Part shown: positions 45,707-56,400 of the stretch, in pieces
Layout: each line of letters starts with the position of its first letter
How positions within the stretch are numbered: the stretch's first letter is position 1
From: Isoetes taiwanensis
Lineage: Eukaryota; Streptophyta; Lycopodiopsida; Isoetales; Isoetaceae
DNA: 64,000 nucleotides
NCBI GenBank assembly: GCA_021234155.1
Contig: JAJEKV010000058.1
Span: forward strand, 3,916,600-3,980,599
Reading direction: 5' to 3'
The notes under the pieces: generated by a model
What the model saw: only the letters and a program-made list of their open reading frames with translations
Databases searched by the model: none
What the model was told of the DNA's origin: nothing
Program-made: the position numbers and the translations under genes

Positions 45707-46269
45707 GCCAGGCGAAGATCAAGCCAGATTGCAAGCCCCCGACAAGGCTGGAAGAAACACAAAGCGGCTGATGGGAAAACGACAGAATGGAAACTGAGAA
45801 CAGAAGGAGCGATGGTGGAATCCACTGACAGGTATAGGCCGGAAATGGTGTAGATAGAGAAAAACCGAGCCACAGGAAGAAGCAAGGACGAAAACCAGAC
45901 AGTTGACCAATAACCGAACAGTAATACCCAACATAGAGAAAACAAAACCTCAACCCAACAATGCGAAATACCCAATTCAACACTGAAACCATGATGACGT
46001 CGAAACTGCAACCATCGTGCAAGGATCAATCAGCCCATGCTAAGGATCGAACATGCAAAGACATTAACGAGCCATGCGAGCAAGAACAACAAGAGAACAT
46101 GAGATCTACAAGGGTAAGGATGAGAAATGTCGGACGCAACGAGCAGAAAAGAAGACGTACCTTTCAAAGAAGGAGAAGAAAACTCGCGAGGAAGATGCCA
46201 GTGGCGAGGACATGGAGACAGGAGCCGAAAGAGAAGCTGGAGAGGAGAGCCATGGAGCGAAGAGCCATC

Positions 46270-46398
46270 GAAGCCACGAGAGGAGAAGAAGAGCTGCTGT
46301 GAGAAGACGCCGATAACTGGGCCGAAAATGGAATTGGCCTAATATAGGCGCTCGTCCCTTCCCAGAATGGCGATCCGATGGCTCAGATCGATGGGATT
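46270..46398. repeat. Right end (RE) of the larger recombinase element
   Basis: Matches 33335-33463 with about two differences. It contains GTCCCTTCCC at 46354-46363 and a hairpin ending GATGGGATT. The LTR sequence resumes immediately after it. Confidence 0.85.
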
Positions 46399-46620
46399 AT
46401 AACTTAAGGCCCTTTTTTTCATGTCGTGGCCTTTTTAAAGCCTTTAATGCTTAAAAGTCTTTGCCCTTTTATTCCCAAAGGTCCATCTAATAATAATTGC
46501 TAAGTTGGCTTATGGGATTTTTCACTAAAATGCTTGGGTCCAAGGTTAACATATACATTTACAACTTTCTTTCTCATTCTCTTGCTCCCGACAACCACTT
46601 CCCCGAGCACCACCATATCA
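46399..46620 (-). repeat. 5' LTR of the LARD-like element, second part
   Basis: Continues exactly where 32520 stopped, aligning with 30341-30561 of the uninterrupted LTR (ATAACTTAAGGCCC onward). Confidence 0.85.
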
Positions 46621-46779
46621 TATACCAAGTCAATACCCTCCTCAACTAGCTTCAAAGTTCACACGCCATATGTTAATATTGAAAGCCCGACATGTCCCAT
46701 CGACCTCCACATGTCCCGGAGCTCCCAAAAAAAAAAAAAAAAAAAAAAAACTCAACTCAAAGAAATTTACCAGGTAGTC

Positions 46780-47365
46780 CACAATATGAAGATGCCTAAA
46801 CTGGTACGATCCTCCTTTGGAGGATTTGGAAAGGAAGGAATGCCTTCATTTTTAACTATGAAATAATTCCCCCGGAAGGAATCATTAAGCAGGTATTGTA
46901 TGATATTAATTGGATATTAAGTATTAATGGGTGATCTGGGTGCTATTGCAGATACTCTTTTTCTTATGACTAGGAGGCTCAAATGGAAGAAAAATAGAGC
47001 TGACATTAACAAGGAGTGGATCAAGTTCCTTGGACCTATCGATACCTCTGTGCATGTAGAAACGATTTGTACATGTGGTTGCTGCTGTGACCAGAATTTG
47101 GATATCCGGAGGGAGCTGCTCTGCAAAGCCAAAGATGCTAAAGAAAGATACAACATGGCAAAGGCAGGAACCTGCATGTGCATCTATTGCTCCTTCAATA
47201 CTATTCTCAAAGGAAGGGCAAGGAAACGCACAAATCTGAATCTCAAAACAGTCCACTAAGCTCATGTCTTAAAACTTTTCGATCTCTGTCTCTGTCACTT
47301 TTTATTTAGCTCAGACTTGAATTTTCTCCAGGGTTATACTTCCCTTGAAAAAAAGTTCTTTTTGT
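46780..47365 (+). mobile_element. L1-type LINE 3' fragment
   Basis: The segment ILLWRIWKGRNAFIFNYEII followed by IIKQVLYDINWILSIN (about 46806-46921) is the typical C-terminus of plant L1 ORF2. A 110-residue Cys-rich frame at 46927-47259 follows and is probably 3' UTR. A run of A at 46729-46750 lies upstream and may be the tail of another copy. The 3' end is interrupted by the inverted-repeat element at 47366; its A tail may be the run at 50794-50810. Confidence 0.65.
46927..47259 (+). CDS. Small Cys-rich frame, uncertain
   Basis: 110 residues with clustered cysteines (ICTCGCCCDQN, TCMCIYCSFN) and basic ends. It directly follows the LINE ORF2 C-terminus, so it is most likely untranslated LINE sequence. 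A small zinc-binding protein cannot be ruled out. No family recognised. Confidence 0.2.
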   Translation: MGDLGAIADTLFLMTRRLKWKKNRADINKEWIKFLGPIDTSVHVETICTCGCCCDQNLDIRRELLCKAKDAKERYNMAKAGTCMCIYCSFNTILKGRARKRTNLNLKTVH

Positions 47366-47519
47366 ATATAAGTCGTATTTAATTAAAATGGGACAAATCT
47401 CGAATTTTGGGACTCGGACTGAAAATGGGACTCATACTCAATTTTTTTTTTTGAGTAGACTACTTGAATAGAATTGTGTCTTAATAAAACAACAATAATA
47501 TTTACAAACAACAAACCGA

Positions 47520-47765
47520 GAAAAGAAGGGGAGATGGTGAGAAGGTTTGAAGGGGGTCGGAGGGTGGCAAGAGGCAAGTAGAGAGGGGGAGGAGGACGGG
47601 CAAGAGGCAATTGGGGGGGGGGAGGGATGGGAGAGAGGCAACTGGAGAAGGGAAGGAAGATGGGCAAGAGGCAACTGGGGAGGGGCAAAGAAAGGGGGAG
47701 GAGGATGGGCAAAGGGGCGAATGGGAAGGAGAGAGAAAGGGCAAAGGGGGCAAAGATGGGAAATG
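47520..47765. repeat. G-rich minisatellite
   Basis: Imperfect units of about 30 bp around GGGCAAGAGGCAACTGGGGA, with many runs of three or more G. The plus strand could form G-quadruplexes. Long Pro/Ser/Leu frames on the minus strand are by-products. Confidence 0.85.
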
Positions 47766-47879
47766 GGCAACCTTTAGTAATTATAATCAATATAATTATA
47801 ATAATCAATATAATTAATAAATATAATTAACATTATTATAATTAATTAAAAAAACAATATATATAAAAAGAACAATTAT

Positions 47880-49140
47880 ATTCTCGACTAGTGGGGCGAG
47901 AAGCCGCCCACAAAATCAGACTAAAAAAACTGCCAGAAGCACCCAAAAGCTGTGGCGGATGAATCCAAATGCGAAGGCCAGAAGGCGAGATTTGGCACCC
48001 AAATGCGAAGGCGGATGAATATGGCGAAGGAAGGAGATGGAGATAGAACAATGACGAATATGACGGATTCTCTCACTTCTGCAGCAGATCAATTGAGTAA
48101 AGATCTCAGAAGATATTTTAATTGTAGATTCTGCGACATAGCAGGAAGCTTGTAATCGGGCGGAAGCATGACTACGATTCTAGGGCAAGAATTTTCTGTA
48201 AGTTCACTTACATTATAGCAAGCTCCCCATCCTTCCTGGCATCGGACATCCGCCATATCTGCAGAAGCATCCACAACTCCGATGCATCCAACAAAAGCTC
48301 CCAAAGCCCGGCCAATCCATGGCAGATTCTGCAAACAGTGAGCTGAATCTCAACAGATATGGCTCCCTGCAGGTTGTTCCCTCTGGACACACTGCTAAAT
48401 CCCCTTCTTGGGAGTAGATTTTCCATTGATTTTTGCGTCTTGCGTTACGCATCTTGTTAACCTTCTTGTCTTGATCGGCGCCGGGATTTACGATACCGCT
48501 TATCTTTGTAGGTTAGTGCGTAACTCTTCTTTTTAGCACCGCGGATAGCATTACGGATCAAGGTTGCATACAAAAAGAACTCCACGCTTCGGGTGGCGGT
48601 TTCCCTTTTGCGTATTGTTATGCCAAGCGAGCTTCTAAAGCTATGGCTAATCCGACGCTTGGGACCAAAGCGCCATGACTCGAAGCGCTAACATGAACCC
48701 TATTGGTAACCCGAGAGAAAAATCATCAACGCCACGGGAGTTGGCCTGAAGAATCGGCCGGAAGAGCTTCAAGAATCGGCTGAAGAATCCGCCCGGAAGA
48801 GCTTCAAGCCGGGAGAGCTTCAAGAATAGGAAGGTCCTCATGAATCAATAGGAAGAGAGATGAAGTAGCGGATGTTTTTGTTATGCCTTCATGCAAAGGT
48901 TTCATAGTCGAATAAAAAAAATCCATCCTCATCCTATCGCCATAGCCGGTTACGCCATAGCTGAAGAACAAGAACGCCATAGTCACTGAAGAACAAAACG
49001 CCATAGCCGTTGATGGGTATCCACGATGGCGGGACTCAAACCGCCCCAAAGGTATGTACCAAATTGGTATATACTAAATTTCAAATTTTAAGTATGGGCG
49101 GGAAAAAAGAGCGGGGAGGGTCCATTTTTTCCATAGGAAA
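47880..49140. other. Non-coding interior of the inverted-repeat element
   Basis: Mixed composition. It includes TTCTCGACTAGTGGGGCGAGAAG near 47879 and short repeats GAAGAGCTTCAAG(AA)TCGGC near 48730-48820. Short frames at 48089-48452 and 48804-49049 have no recognisable domain. Confidence 0.45.
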
Positions 49141-49148
49141 TACATGTT

Positions 49149-49545
49149 GAGGGCATTTTCATAAAAATGCATAGAATATTGTGGTTATTGGAAAATACAT
49201 AATATTAGGATATTGTGCTTATTAAAAATATATAGTAATACATGGAGAGGGCATTTTTCATAAAAATGCATAGAATATTGTGCTTGTTGGAAAATACATA
49301 ATATAGGATATTGTGCTTATTGAAAAATATATAGTAATATATGGAGAGGGCATTTTTCATAAAAAAAATGCATAGAATATTGTGGTTGTTGGAAAATACA
49401 TAATATAGGATATTGTGCTTATTGAAAAATATATAGTAATATATGGAGAGGGCATTTTTCATAAAAAAAATGCATAGAATATTGTGGTTATTGGAAAATA
49501 CATAATATAGGATATTGTGCTTATTGAAAAATATATAGTACATAG
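49149..49545. repeat. Tandem satellite, four units of 98-102 bp
   Basis: GAGGGCATTTTTCATAAAAA recurs at 49149, 49247, 49346 and 49448, each followed by GCATAGAATATTGTG and GGATATTGTGCTTATT. Units differ by small A-run changes only, so the array is young or homogenised. Confidence 0.9.
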
Positions 49546-49806
49546 TGTCCCATTTGGAAAATCTATATTTGAAATAAGCTATGGGTAAACATTGATATAT
49601 TATAAAAATAAAGGTGGTCTATTTTTTTCGTATATGTATACATAATAAATGCATAAGATATGGTGTGCATTAGAAAATACATAGAAAATGCTATTGCTGG
49701 TCCAGTTAGTCATGATTGGTGCTCTATGAGATTGGAGTTAGAAATTATATCTGTAGGCAACTGCATTTCTTGAACCTCAGAACTGTGTTTTCCACCACGA
49801 AGTGCC

Positions 49807-50236
49807 TTTTCGACTCATGAGTCGAGAAAGGTCCGAGCTAGCGTTTCTCGACCTCGAACTCTGTTTTTTCACTTTGAGCTTCCTTTCTCAACCCCCAAAG
49901 CTGCGTTTTTACTCTCGGATGCTTTTTCGACCCACGAAGTCGAGAAAGACCCATAAAAATCTTCTTGAAAAAAAAACTTTTTTTTTCCTAGTTAAAAAGA
50001 AAAAAAAATTTTTTTTTACTCGAGCTACGTTTCTCGACTTCGCTGAGTCGAGAAGGCCGATAGAGGGGCCTTGAAGGTCTTTCTCGATTCTTGAAGTCGA
50101 GAAAGGCCCCTCAAAAATTTTTTTTTTTTTTTGCCTACTTAGAAAAAGAAGGAATTTTTTTTTCTTGTTTTTTTGTTTTTTTGGGCTCTAAGCTACATCA
50201 GAGGGGCCTTTCTCGACTCGCGAGTCGAGAAAGGCC
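49807..50236. repeat. Five TTTCTCGAC...GTCGAGAAAGG hairpins
   Basis: At 49807-49831, 49923-49949, 50031-50055, 50080-50107 and 50205-50236. The last is a perfect 32-bp palindrome with half GGCCTTTCTCGACTCG. They are separated by T- and A-rich tracts and share the AAAGGCC edge. Confidence 0.85.
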
Positions 50237-50910
50237 TCATACCTACATTCTTCAGAAATGGCCCTTAGAACTGGTTGTTTTCTTATTTGTATTATGCGTA
50301 GCATCACTTGCACTAACTTGATTTTGCCTTTCCCGGTACAAATCTGAACGAAAGGACATGATCGGGGAGCCATGTCGGGCTAAGCGTGTTCAGATTTCTA
50401 TTCTCTTCAAGTTGCTCTTGTGGCTTGGGCGCCTCGGACCTTGCTCGCATGTTGTTCCCGATGAGAGGTGGTACGTGTGCGAAGATGATGTAATATTTGT
50501 GTCAGCCCGACCATCATGGTATCTTCAACCATTGTAAACTTTGGTTTCAATCTTTAATGAATTTCCTTTGTTTCAGTTGCATTGTTCTTGTTCTCGACTC
50601 GCTAACCAGGGAAAACTGGAGGAAAGCTTCGATGCAGAGTTCTAGACAAAAAATCGAATTAAGGATAGTTTTGGGGTCGGGGTGCTCCTTTTCATGTAAA
50701 TTAACAGGGTTCCGAAAAAAAATGGGAATGGAATGAGTCCCACTTTAATTAAATACGACTTATATTTAACTAATACTTAAATATAAATAGCCTTCAAAAA
50801 AAAAAAAAAAACAATTGTGAAATAGATTTAGACGATCAGAGAAATGAAACCTGTAACAAAAAAGGGAGTGAAGATGAATGAAGAGAGAAATGTTGGACAA
50901 GTCGGATTGT

Positions 50911-51146
50911 CAGTGGCATGATAACTTGATGTCTATTGATGATCATCTCGATGTTACAGAACATGTTGATTGTGATGAGGCCATTAAACGCCTCAAGGTG
51001 GCACAAGGAGTATGATTATGTACTGTGTATGGGTGATTTTGCTTAGTGGAATATCTCGTCCTCTAGGTTTTGAGTCCCATGTCACAGGTCCCTTGTATGT
51101 ATCTTGATGTTAATTGATAATAGACTGTCGTCCTTCAAAAAAAAAA
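50911..51146 (+). mobile_element. Short retroposed copy with poly(A) and 12-bp target duplication
   Basis: AAGTCGGATTGT occurs at 50899-50910 and 51147-51158. The insert ends with CCTTC plus A residues. Its start reads WHDNLMSIDDHLDVTEHVD and DEAIKRLKVAQGV, then a stop, so it is the 3' end of a coding transcript or a severely truncated LINE. Source unidentified. Confidence 0.75.
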
Positions 51147-51158
51147 AAGTCGGATTGT

Positions 51159-51770
51159 ACAGGTCGAATCAATTTGGCTCCAAAGCCGACATACCATATG
51201 GTACCACGAAACCATATTCGGTCAACCTCGACGTCATGGGACTTCCACATATAACAAAAAATACTCAACTTAAAAAAACTTACACGACATATACAAGTCC
51301 ACAATTTTAGGATGCATTCCAAGGAAATAACGCATGGATGATTACAGATGAGAAAGAACGCTATTGAATGCTGGAGCGGGACCGACCTCCTTCAATATTA
51401 TAATTGCTCAGGGATGGCACGCAACCAGTTTCTCAGTATTGCTGGCATTTAAGACATGCTATAGTTTGTTGAAGACATTCTTCTGAGAGAAATCTATGTA
51501 AGGCATGATGAACCAAAGTGGAAAAAACTAAGACCTGACAGCGGTGATAGTGTTTGGGGTCTGGGTTGGGTTATGGACAACCTGTGAGATAGGCCTCTGT
51601 GAGGACCCTTGAATCTAATAGATTAATCCTTAATATAGAATGTCGCATAGGCATTTGCAAAAGAATTAAGAAATAGAGCACAAAAAGGAAAAGAAGAGAG
51701 ATATCAATGCCATATTTGAGAATCCTTTGATAGGAGAAAACCAAACAAGAGGGATCTTCCTAAATACAGA
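51159..51770. other. Non-coding stretch
   Basis: A segment near 51245-51310 (ACTCAACTTAAAAAAACTTA and CAAGTCCACAATTTT) resembles 46750-46790. No gene. Confidence 0.45.
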
Positions 51771-52337
51771 CCAACACATAACTACCATTAACATAACCCA
51801 AATGATTGCATCCAACACATTTAAATTAAAATCCCCCCGAAACCCCTTTTGGTTTGGGTACATATTCACACAAGGGTGACTCCAGCATCGAGAGCTGTTG
51901 GATGGGCATACTTGCCCTTTATTCCTTCATCCAGACCGTACATAGCGACCCTCATTTGTGGGATATTCTTGTACACGTTTTTGTATACGATATATTGAGA
52001 TTTGCAAAATGCTATAAGGTTTGAGGGAATTTACTGAATGATGTTGATTTTATACATGTATTATACAATTTTAGTGGCTCTCGGTGCTCTACGTCACCCC
52101 GTGTGTGAATATGCACCCAAACCAACACAAACGAGCATACCCCATAAACAAGGGTCGCTATATACGGTTTGGATCAAGGAATTAAGGGTAAATATGCCCA
52201 TCCAACATCTCTCGATGGCTGGAGTCACCCCCCGTGTGAATCTGCACCAAAGCAAAGGGGGGTTCAGAGGGATTTTAATTTAAATGTGTTGATACAATGG
52301 TTTGGGTTAATTGATGTTAATGGTAGTTATGTGTTGG
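51771..52337. mobile_element. Foldback/MITE element, copy 2
   Basis: Ends CCAACACATAACTACC and GGTAGTTATGTGTTGG are inverted. Arms include TTTAAATTAAAATCCCCC and its complement, plus GTGTGAATATGCACCC. Non-coding. Same family as 8798-9343. Confidence 0.8.
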
Positions 52338-53673
52338 TTGTTATATTAAAAAAAAAAGATTGGGTCCTTCGGCCCCCATCGAAAGCAACAAACATAGGTA
52401 AACAAAGTATACACATTACACATTATTTGTAAATAGAACGATAAGAACCATATATTTAGGATTAATCAAGCACCACTCAGGTTTCACAAGAGGTGATAGT
52501 CAGAAGCCATACACACGTTGATAAATTCATGACGTTTTATGGTAGAAGAAGGTTTGAAGGTATTGTGGAAGTAGCTGTGTTCTAGCTATAAAACGATCCA
52601 TCTTACCGAATCTGATGTCACTGACATGCATGTTTAATTCTAAATAAGGCCTCTTCAAAGATTCTCTATAAGCTCACTAGCATCTCATGTCACACATCCC
52701 ATATCCAGGAACCACATGCATGGTTAGCTTCAAATAAGACCTCTTCAGCCATAAGCTTCATTGTTCAGCATTTTGAACAACGAATGCTTCAAAGAGTCAT
52801 CTAGTCTACACTAAAGTATGTAACTCAAAGAGGCCTTCTCCTAAATGTTTATGATCCCCATCTACAATCAAATCAAATGCGTCAGCTGATTTGTGCGGCA
52901 GACCAAGCTTGCAAAACATGAGCATTGGCAGCCTGGATGCCTAGTTTTGCATCAAATGACCTTCACTTCAGTTGCATCATATGCAGCATAAGCATTATGA
53001 TCCTTCGAAAGTCCTTATTTTATCCTTGAAAAGGCCTTAAAAATAAAGATCTGCAATTCAATTGTTCACACCTGATTAAAAACGGCCCTCCATAAGAACG
53101 GTCTGGCTTTACGGCCTGCAAACAGAAAATGGGAATTTCTGATACTATGGCTTTGAAGCTGGGTTTTTTACACCAATATGAACAATCCTGCACCTACCAA
53201 TTCTGAGCTGTGTATACACCAGCAAAAAAATGGCCCTCCATACAAACGACCCTCCATAGAAATGGCTTCAAAATAAAAAACCACAACCCTACAAGGCCTG
53301 CATGCACATGTCCCAAATACATATACATCACAAGGACAAAAACAAAATACATGGGTGTTTACCATCGAAGGAAAACATAAAAATCATTGCGGCGTATGCG
53401 CACTCTAGATGTACGCATTAGTACATCCACTTTAATACACCATCAAATCATATCAAAACCTTAGGGAAAAAGGTACAAAAATACAAAGCAAATTCCTGTT
53501 ATTGTGCTAGATGTTGATATGAGGAAACCAAGCAACGGGTATGTTTCTGAAATGAGAGATTTGAACCAAGAGAAATCTTAGGTCTTGTCTAGCTTTTAAG
53601 TCTCTTCTTATGAACCAAGAGAAATCTTAAATCTTGTCTAGCTTCTAAGTCTAATCTTATTATATTCTTATTA
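52338..53673. other. Non-coding stretch
   Basis: No gene. It contains a pair of related segments around 53560-53660 (GAACCAAGAGAAATCTTA, GTCTAGCTTCTAAGTCT) that recur at 56050-56330. Confidence 0.5.
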
Positions 53674-54042
53674 CCAACATATGACTACCATCAACATTAA
53701 TTAACACAAACCATTACATTTAACAATTTTAAATTAAAATCCCCCTGAAACCCCCTTTGGTTTGGGTGCATGCACATTGCCTCAAATCTTATAGTATCTT
53801 GCAAATTGTGTTATACAGTATACCAAAACTTGTACAGGCATACCCCACAAACGAGGATCTCTTTGTACGGTCTAGATCAAGGAATAAAAGGCATTTATGC
53901 TTATCCAACAGCTCTCGCTGCCCTACGTCACCCCCCGTGTGAATATGCACCCAAACCAAAGGGGGTTTCAGGGGGATTTTAATTTAAAATTGTTAAATGT
54001 AATGGTTTGTGTTAATTAATGTTGATGGTAGTCATATGTTGG
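53674..54042. mobile_element. Foldback/MITE element, copy 3
   Basis: Ends CCAACATATGACTACC and GGTAGTCATATGTTGG are inverted. Shorter than the other two copies (369 bp), with AATTTTAAATTAAAATCCCC arms. Non-coding. Confidence 0.8.
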
Positions 54043-55483
54043 TTGTTATATGAAATTTTTTTTTGGGCCCTTCGGGCCCTAACAAAAGGGAGAAAAAAAG
54101 AAGACAAAATGTAAAAGTCGTCATAGGATCATATGAACTTATAAAAAACTCAGGATGAATCCACAACTTCTGCTGAAGAGCCATATTTGGTAGACATATG
54201 AATTAAAGCGTACAAAAAAATCATCTTCAACCCACAATATACAAGTTTAGAGTGTGTCTCCCACCTTTGATTTTTCAATTGGCACACACACATATTAGCA
54301 TAATAGCAGGGAACAAAGACTGGAACATTTTAAACAGAATAAGATGTTCAAACACCCAAGATATTCAAACACCTGGAAAGTCTCTAGAGGCTCCCATGCT
54401 GTAACAAATTTGTGCCATGGCAAGCATTCATAACCATATAGTATATGTAGAACATCCGTGATCTTTCTTTAAACAACGAAATAAGGGATGGAGGAAGAGA
54501 ATACAAACCGGGTTCAGTATATGTGTTGCTTTTATTCCCATTTCGGCCATAGTGGACTATTTTTTCAAACCCTTGCTCGCTATAGGATCATATAAGAAAG
54601 AAATGGATTCTACTTAGATCGCGGACATCGGACATGGATACGCACAAAATGGCCCTATTTGCAAAAAGATCGGCCCTCGATCAACCTATCTTGGAGAACG
54701 GTGCGAGAAATTGGCTAGTTCTTTGTTTGTTTTTGATCGGGCCGCATTGCTAGATAACACAATGCAAATGGGTTTAGTGCAAAAATGGAACCCAATTGAC
54801 CAAATCATGGATCTCATACAAAGTTCCAACTCATAAGTCTGTTGGATCGGGGCTCTTTTGGTATGGATTTGTAACAAAATGAGGCCAATCCCATCAAACT
54901 CATGCTTGATCTTCTTTGTATGAACCAAAACCAAACATTTGAATTGTCTCCTCAGCCAGAAAGGATATCAGACTACTTTACACTTGGATCGGATCTATAT
55001 AATTGATCACAAAAATTGCACTCTGCGTTTCGTCACACAGGAGATCTGTGCAATGAATGAATGATGCAGCGTTTTACTTGAACTCCAGCAGAAGTGCTGA
55101 TAAGAAATAGGACGAATGCCACAAATTCACAACTGCATTCAAGCAACTGAGGTTGGTACAAGGCTTCAAGGAAAACAAGGTGAAGAATATGGAGGCCAAA
55201 GCCTTGCATCTGCACTTGACATGTTAAATTCACATGCTGCTCACGCGCTCTATGCTTAGGCAAATGTACTTGCTACTGTGTTAACTGAAATAGAGGACTG
55301 CAAAGAAATCAGGCACTGCTTCTCGAAACCAGGCGCTGTTTCTTAACTTCTCAAAACTCTGAACTGAACTGAACTGAACAAGGAGCTATTATACCCTGCA
55401 GGATCATCAGGATTAATGTTTGACTTCCTATCAATTATACCAAACACTTCCTATCAATTTCTTAGGGTTGATTAAGCACTTAC
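54043..55483. other. Largely non-coding stretch, possible decayed exons
   Basis: Chance-length frames only. A GGTAAA donor-like site near 55070 on the minus strand could end another exon of the gene to which 55484-55570 belongs, but no protein family can be recognised. Confidence 0.4.
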
Positions 55484-55570
55484 TCGTGTAAGCTCCCGCC
55501 CCATGCTTGTCCGCATTACATCGTCACGACCTAAGAGCACCCTTGCTACATCTCGCCAATGCTCCAGAAA
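55484..55570 (-). CDS. Candidate 87-bp host exon, gene unknown
   Basis: On the minus strand, TTTCTGCAG precedes and GTAAGTGC follows an open 29-codon block: FLEHWRDVARVLLGRDDVMR, then TSMGRELTR. The open frame continues upstream of the acceptor, so the exon border is not certain. I do not recognise the protein. The exact multiple of three and strong splice sites are the only support. Confidence 0.35.
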
Positions 55571-55932
55571 CTGCAGAAATTTTCCCTTCATTTCTTCTGG
55601 AACAAGAGCTCTCGCTCATTTAGCAACGTACCAAACAGCCTTCAAACGACCATTCACCATATATAAATTATTATAGCCGGCAGGAGCATGTTCACTCTTG
55701 TTTCCCTTAGCAATCCGCCATAGCCACTAGTTTCGAAATGGGGCCTTCTCTTGTCGCCCTGCACAGCATCATCAGAAACGGAGGCCAATAGAAACCCTAA
55801 ATAAAAGGGTTTTATGGTTGAATGCTACATATAAAAAAAGCATTGTGGTCCAGCCTATGTGACAGATGGATAAATTTAATCACGGCCATACAATTCTACC
55901 TCTTATAAAAAAATCAACGGCCAAAAAATGGA

Positions 55933-56045
55933 GCACTCTAGAAATACTATTTAGTACACTTAGTTGAATACGGCAACAAAATCATAGAAAAACCTTAGTA
56001 AATATCGTACAAAAACACAAAAGAAACCCCCTGTTATTATGCTAG
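55933..56045 (-). repeat. Dispersed repeat, inverted copy of 7690-7805
   Basis: Begins GCACTCTAGAAATACTATTT and ends CCCCCTGTTATTATGCTA. Confidence 0.65.
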
Positions 56046-56049
56046 ATAT

Positions 56050-56400
56050 TCTTATAGAGGATCTTAAGTCTTTCTAGCTTCTAAGTCTAATCTTATTATA
56101 TTCTTATAGAGGGCTGCCTGTCCTGAGTCTAATCTTATGAACCAAGAGAAATGTTAAGTCTTGTCTAGCTTCAAAATCTAATCTGATGATATCTAATTTT
56201 TATATATTCTTATTCTTATAAAGGGCTGCCTATGCATCGTAGCTGTTGCGTCATGGTCATATACAACTAAGTCTAATCTTATGATATCTAACTTATATAT
56301 ATTCTTATTCTTATAAAGGTCTAACTTATATATATTCTTATTCTTATATAAAGAGCTTCCTTTGCATAGTAGTCATTACATCATGGTCATATACAAAATT
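56050..56400. repeat. AAGTCTAATCTTAT / TATATTCTTATTC repeat cluster
   Basis: At least four copies of a CTAATCTTATGATATCTAA-type unit with TCTTATAAAGGGCTGCC segments, related to 53560-53660. No coding. Confidence 0.65.

Larger units (their letters stand above)
33464..46398. mobile_element. Tyrosine-recombinase element (about 4.8 kb), interrupted by a TTAA DNA transposon
   Basis: Left end at 33464-33496 and right end at 46270-46398 match those of the smaller element. A tyrosine recombinase gene lies just inside the left end on the minus strand. No reverse transcriptase is visible, so it is Crypton-like, although a DIRS/Ngaro relative stripped of RT cannot be excluded. Direct repeats of roughly 60 bp (35391-35450 with 43893-43961; 35526-35578 with 44077-44133) lie on each side of the nested transposon. 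Without that transposon the element is about 4.8 kb. It looks somewhat damaged. Confidence 0.7.
29821..46620 (-). mobile_element. Old non-coding LTR retrotransposon (LARD-like) with a 13.9 kb insertion in its 5' LTR
   Basis: Two related long repeats, 29821-30561 and 31884-32520 plus 46399-46620, bound a 1.3 kb interior. In minus orientation the LTR begins TGATAT and ends ATATCA. The interior shows a primer-binding motif, complement of CTCTGATACCA at 31870-31880, three bases from the 5' LTR. A polypurine tract (GGAAAGGGGAGGAAT) adjoins the 3' LTR at 30562-30577. No coding is present, so it is non-autonomous. Many differences between the LTRs, and one deletion or insertion of about 110 bp, indicate an old copy. 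No clear target duplication is visible. Confidence 0.8.
47366..50765. mobile_element. 3.4 kb element bounded by 29-bp inverted repeats
   Basis: ATATAAGTCGTATTTAATTA (then AAATGGGAC) at 47366-47394 is matched by its complement at 50737-50765 with one difference. Extra GGGAC motifs follow just inside the left end. The interior codes for nothing recognisable and consists of a G-rich minisatellite, a 98-102 bp satellite and a set of TCTCGAC hairpins. No target duplication is obvious. Probably a non-autonomous DNA transposon that landed in LINE-derived DNA. Confidence 0.6.

Noticed and set aside
45372-46342. Basic Arg/Lys/Glu-rich plus-strand frames
   Set aside because: Low-complexity GAA/AGA-rich DNA of the recombinase element; overlapping frames in all phases.
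47383-47830. Long Pro/Ser/Leu-rich and Gly/Glu-rich frames
   Set aside because: By-products of the G-rich minisatellite; no domain and extreme composition.
49205-49543. Asn/Ile/Tyr-rich 112-residue frame
   Set aside because: It is the 98-102 bp satellite translated; repeat period explains it.
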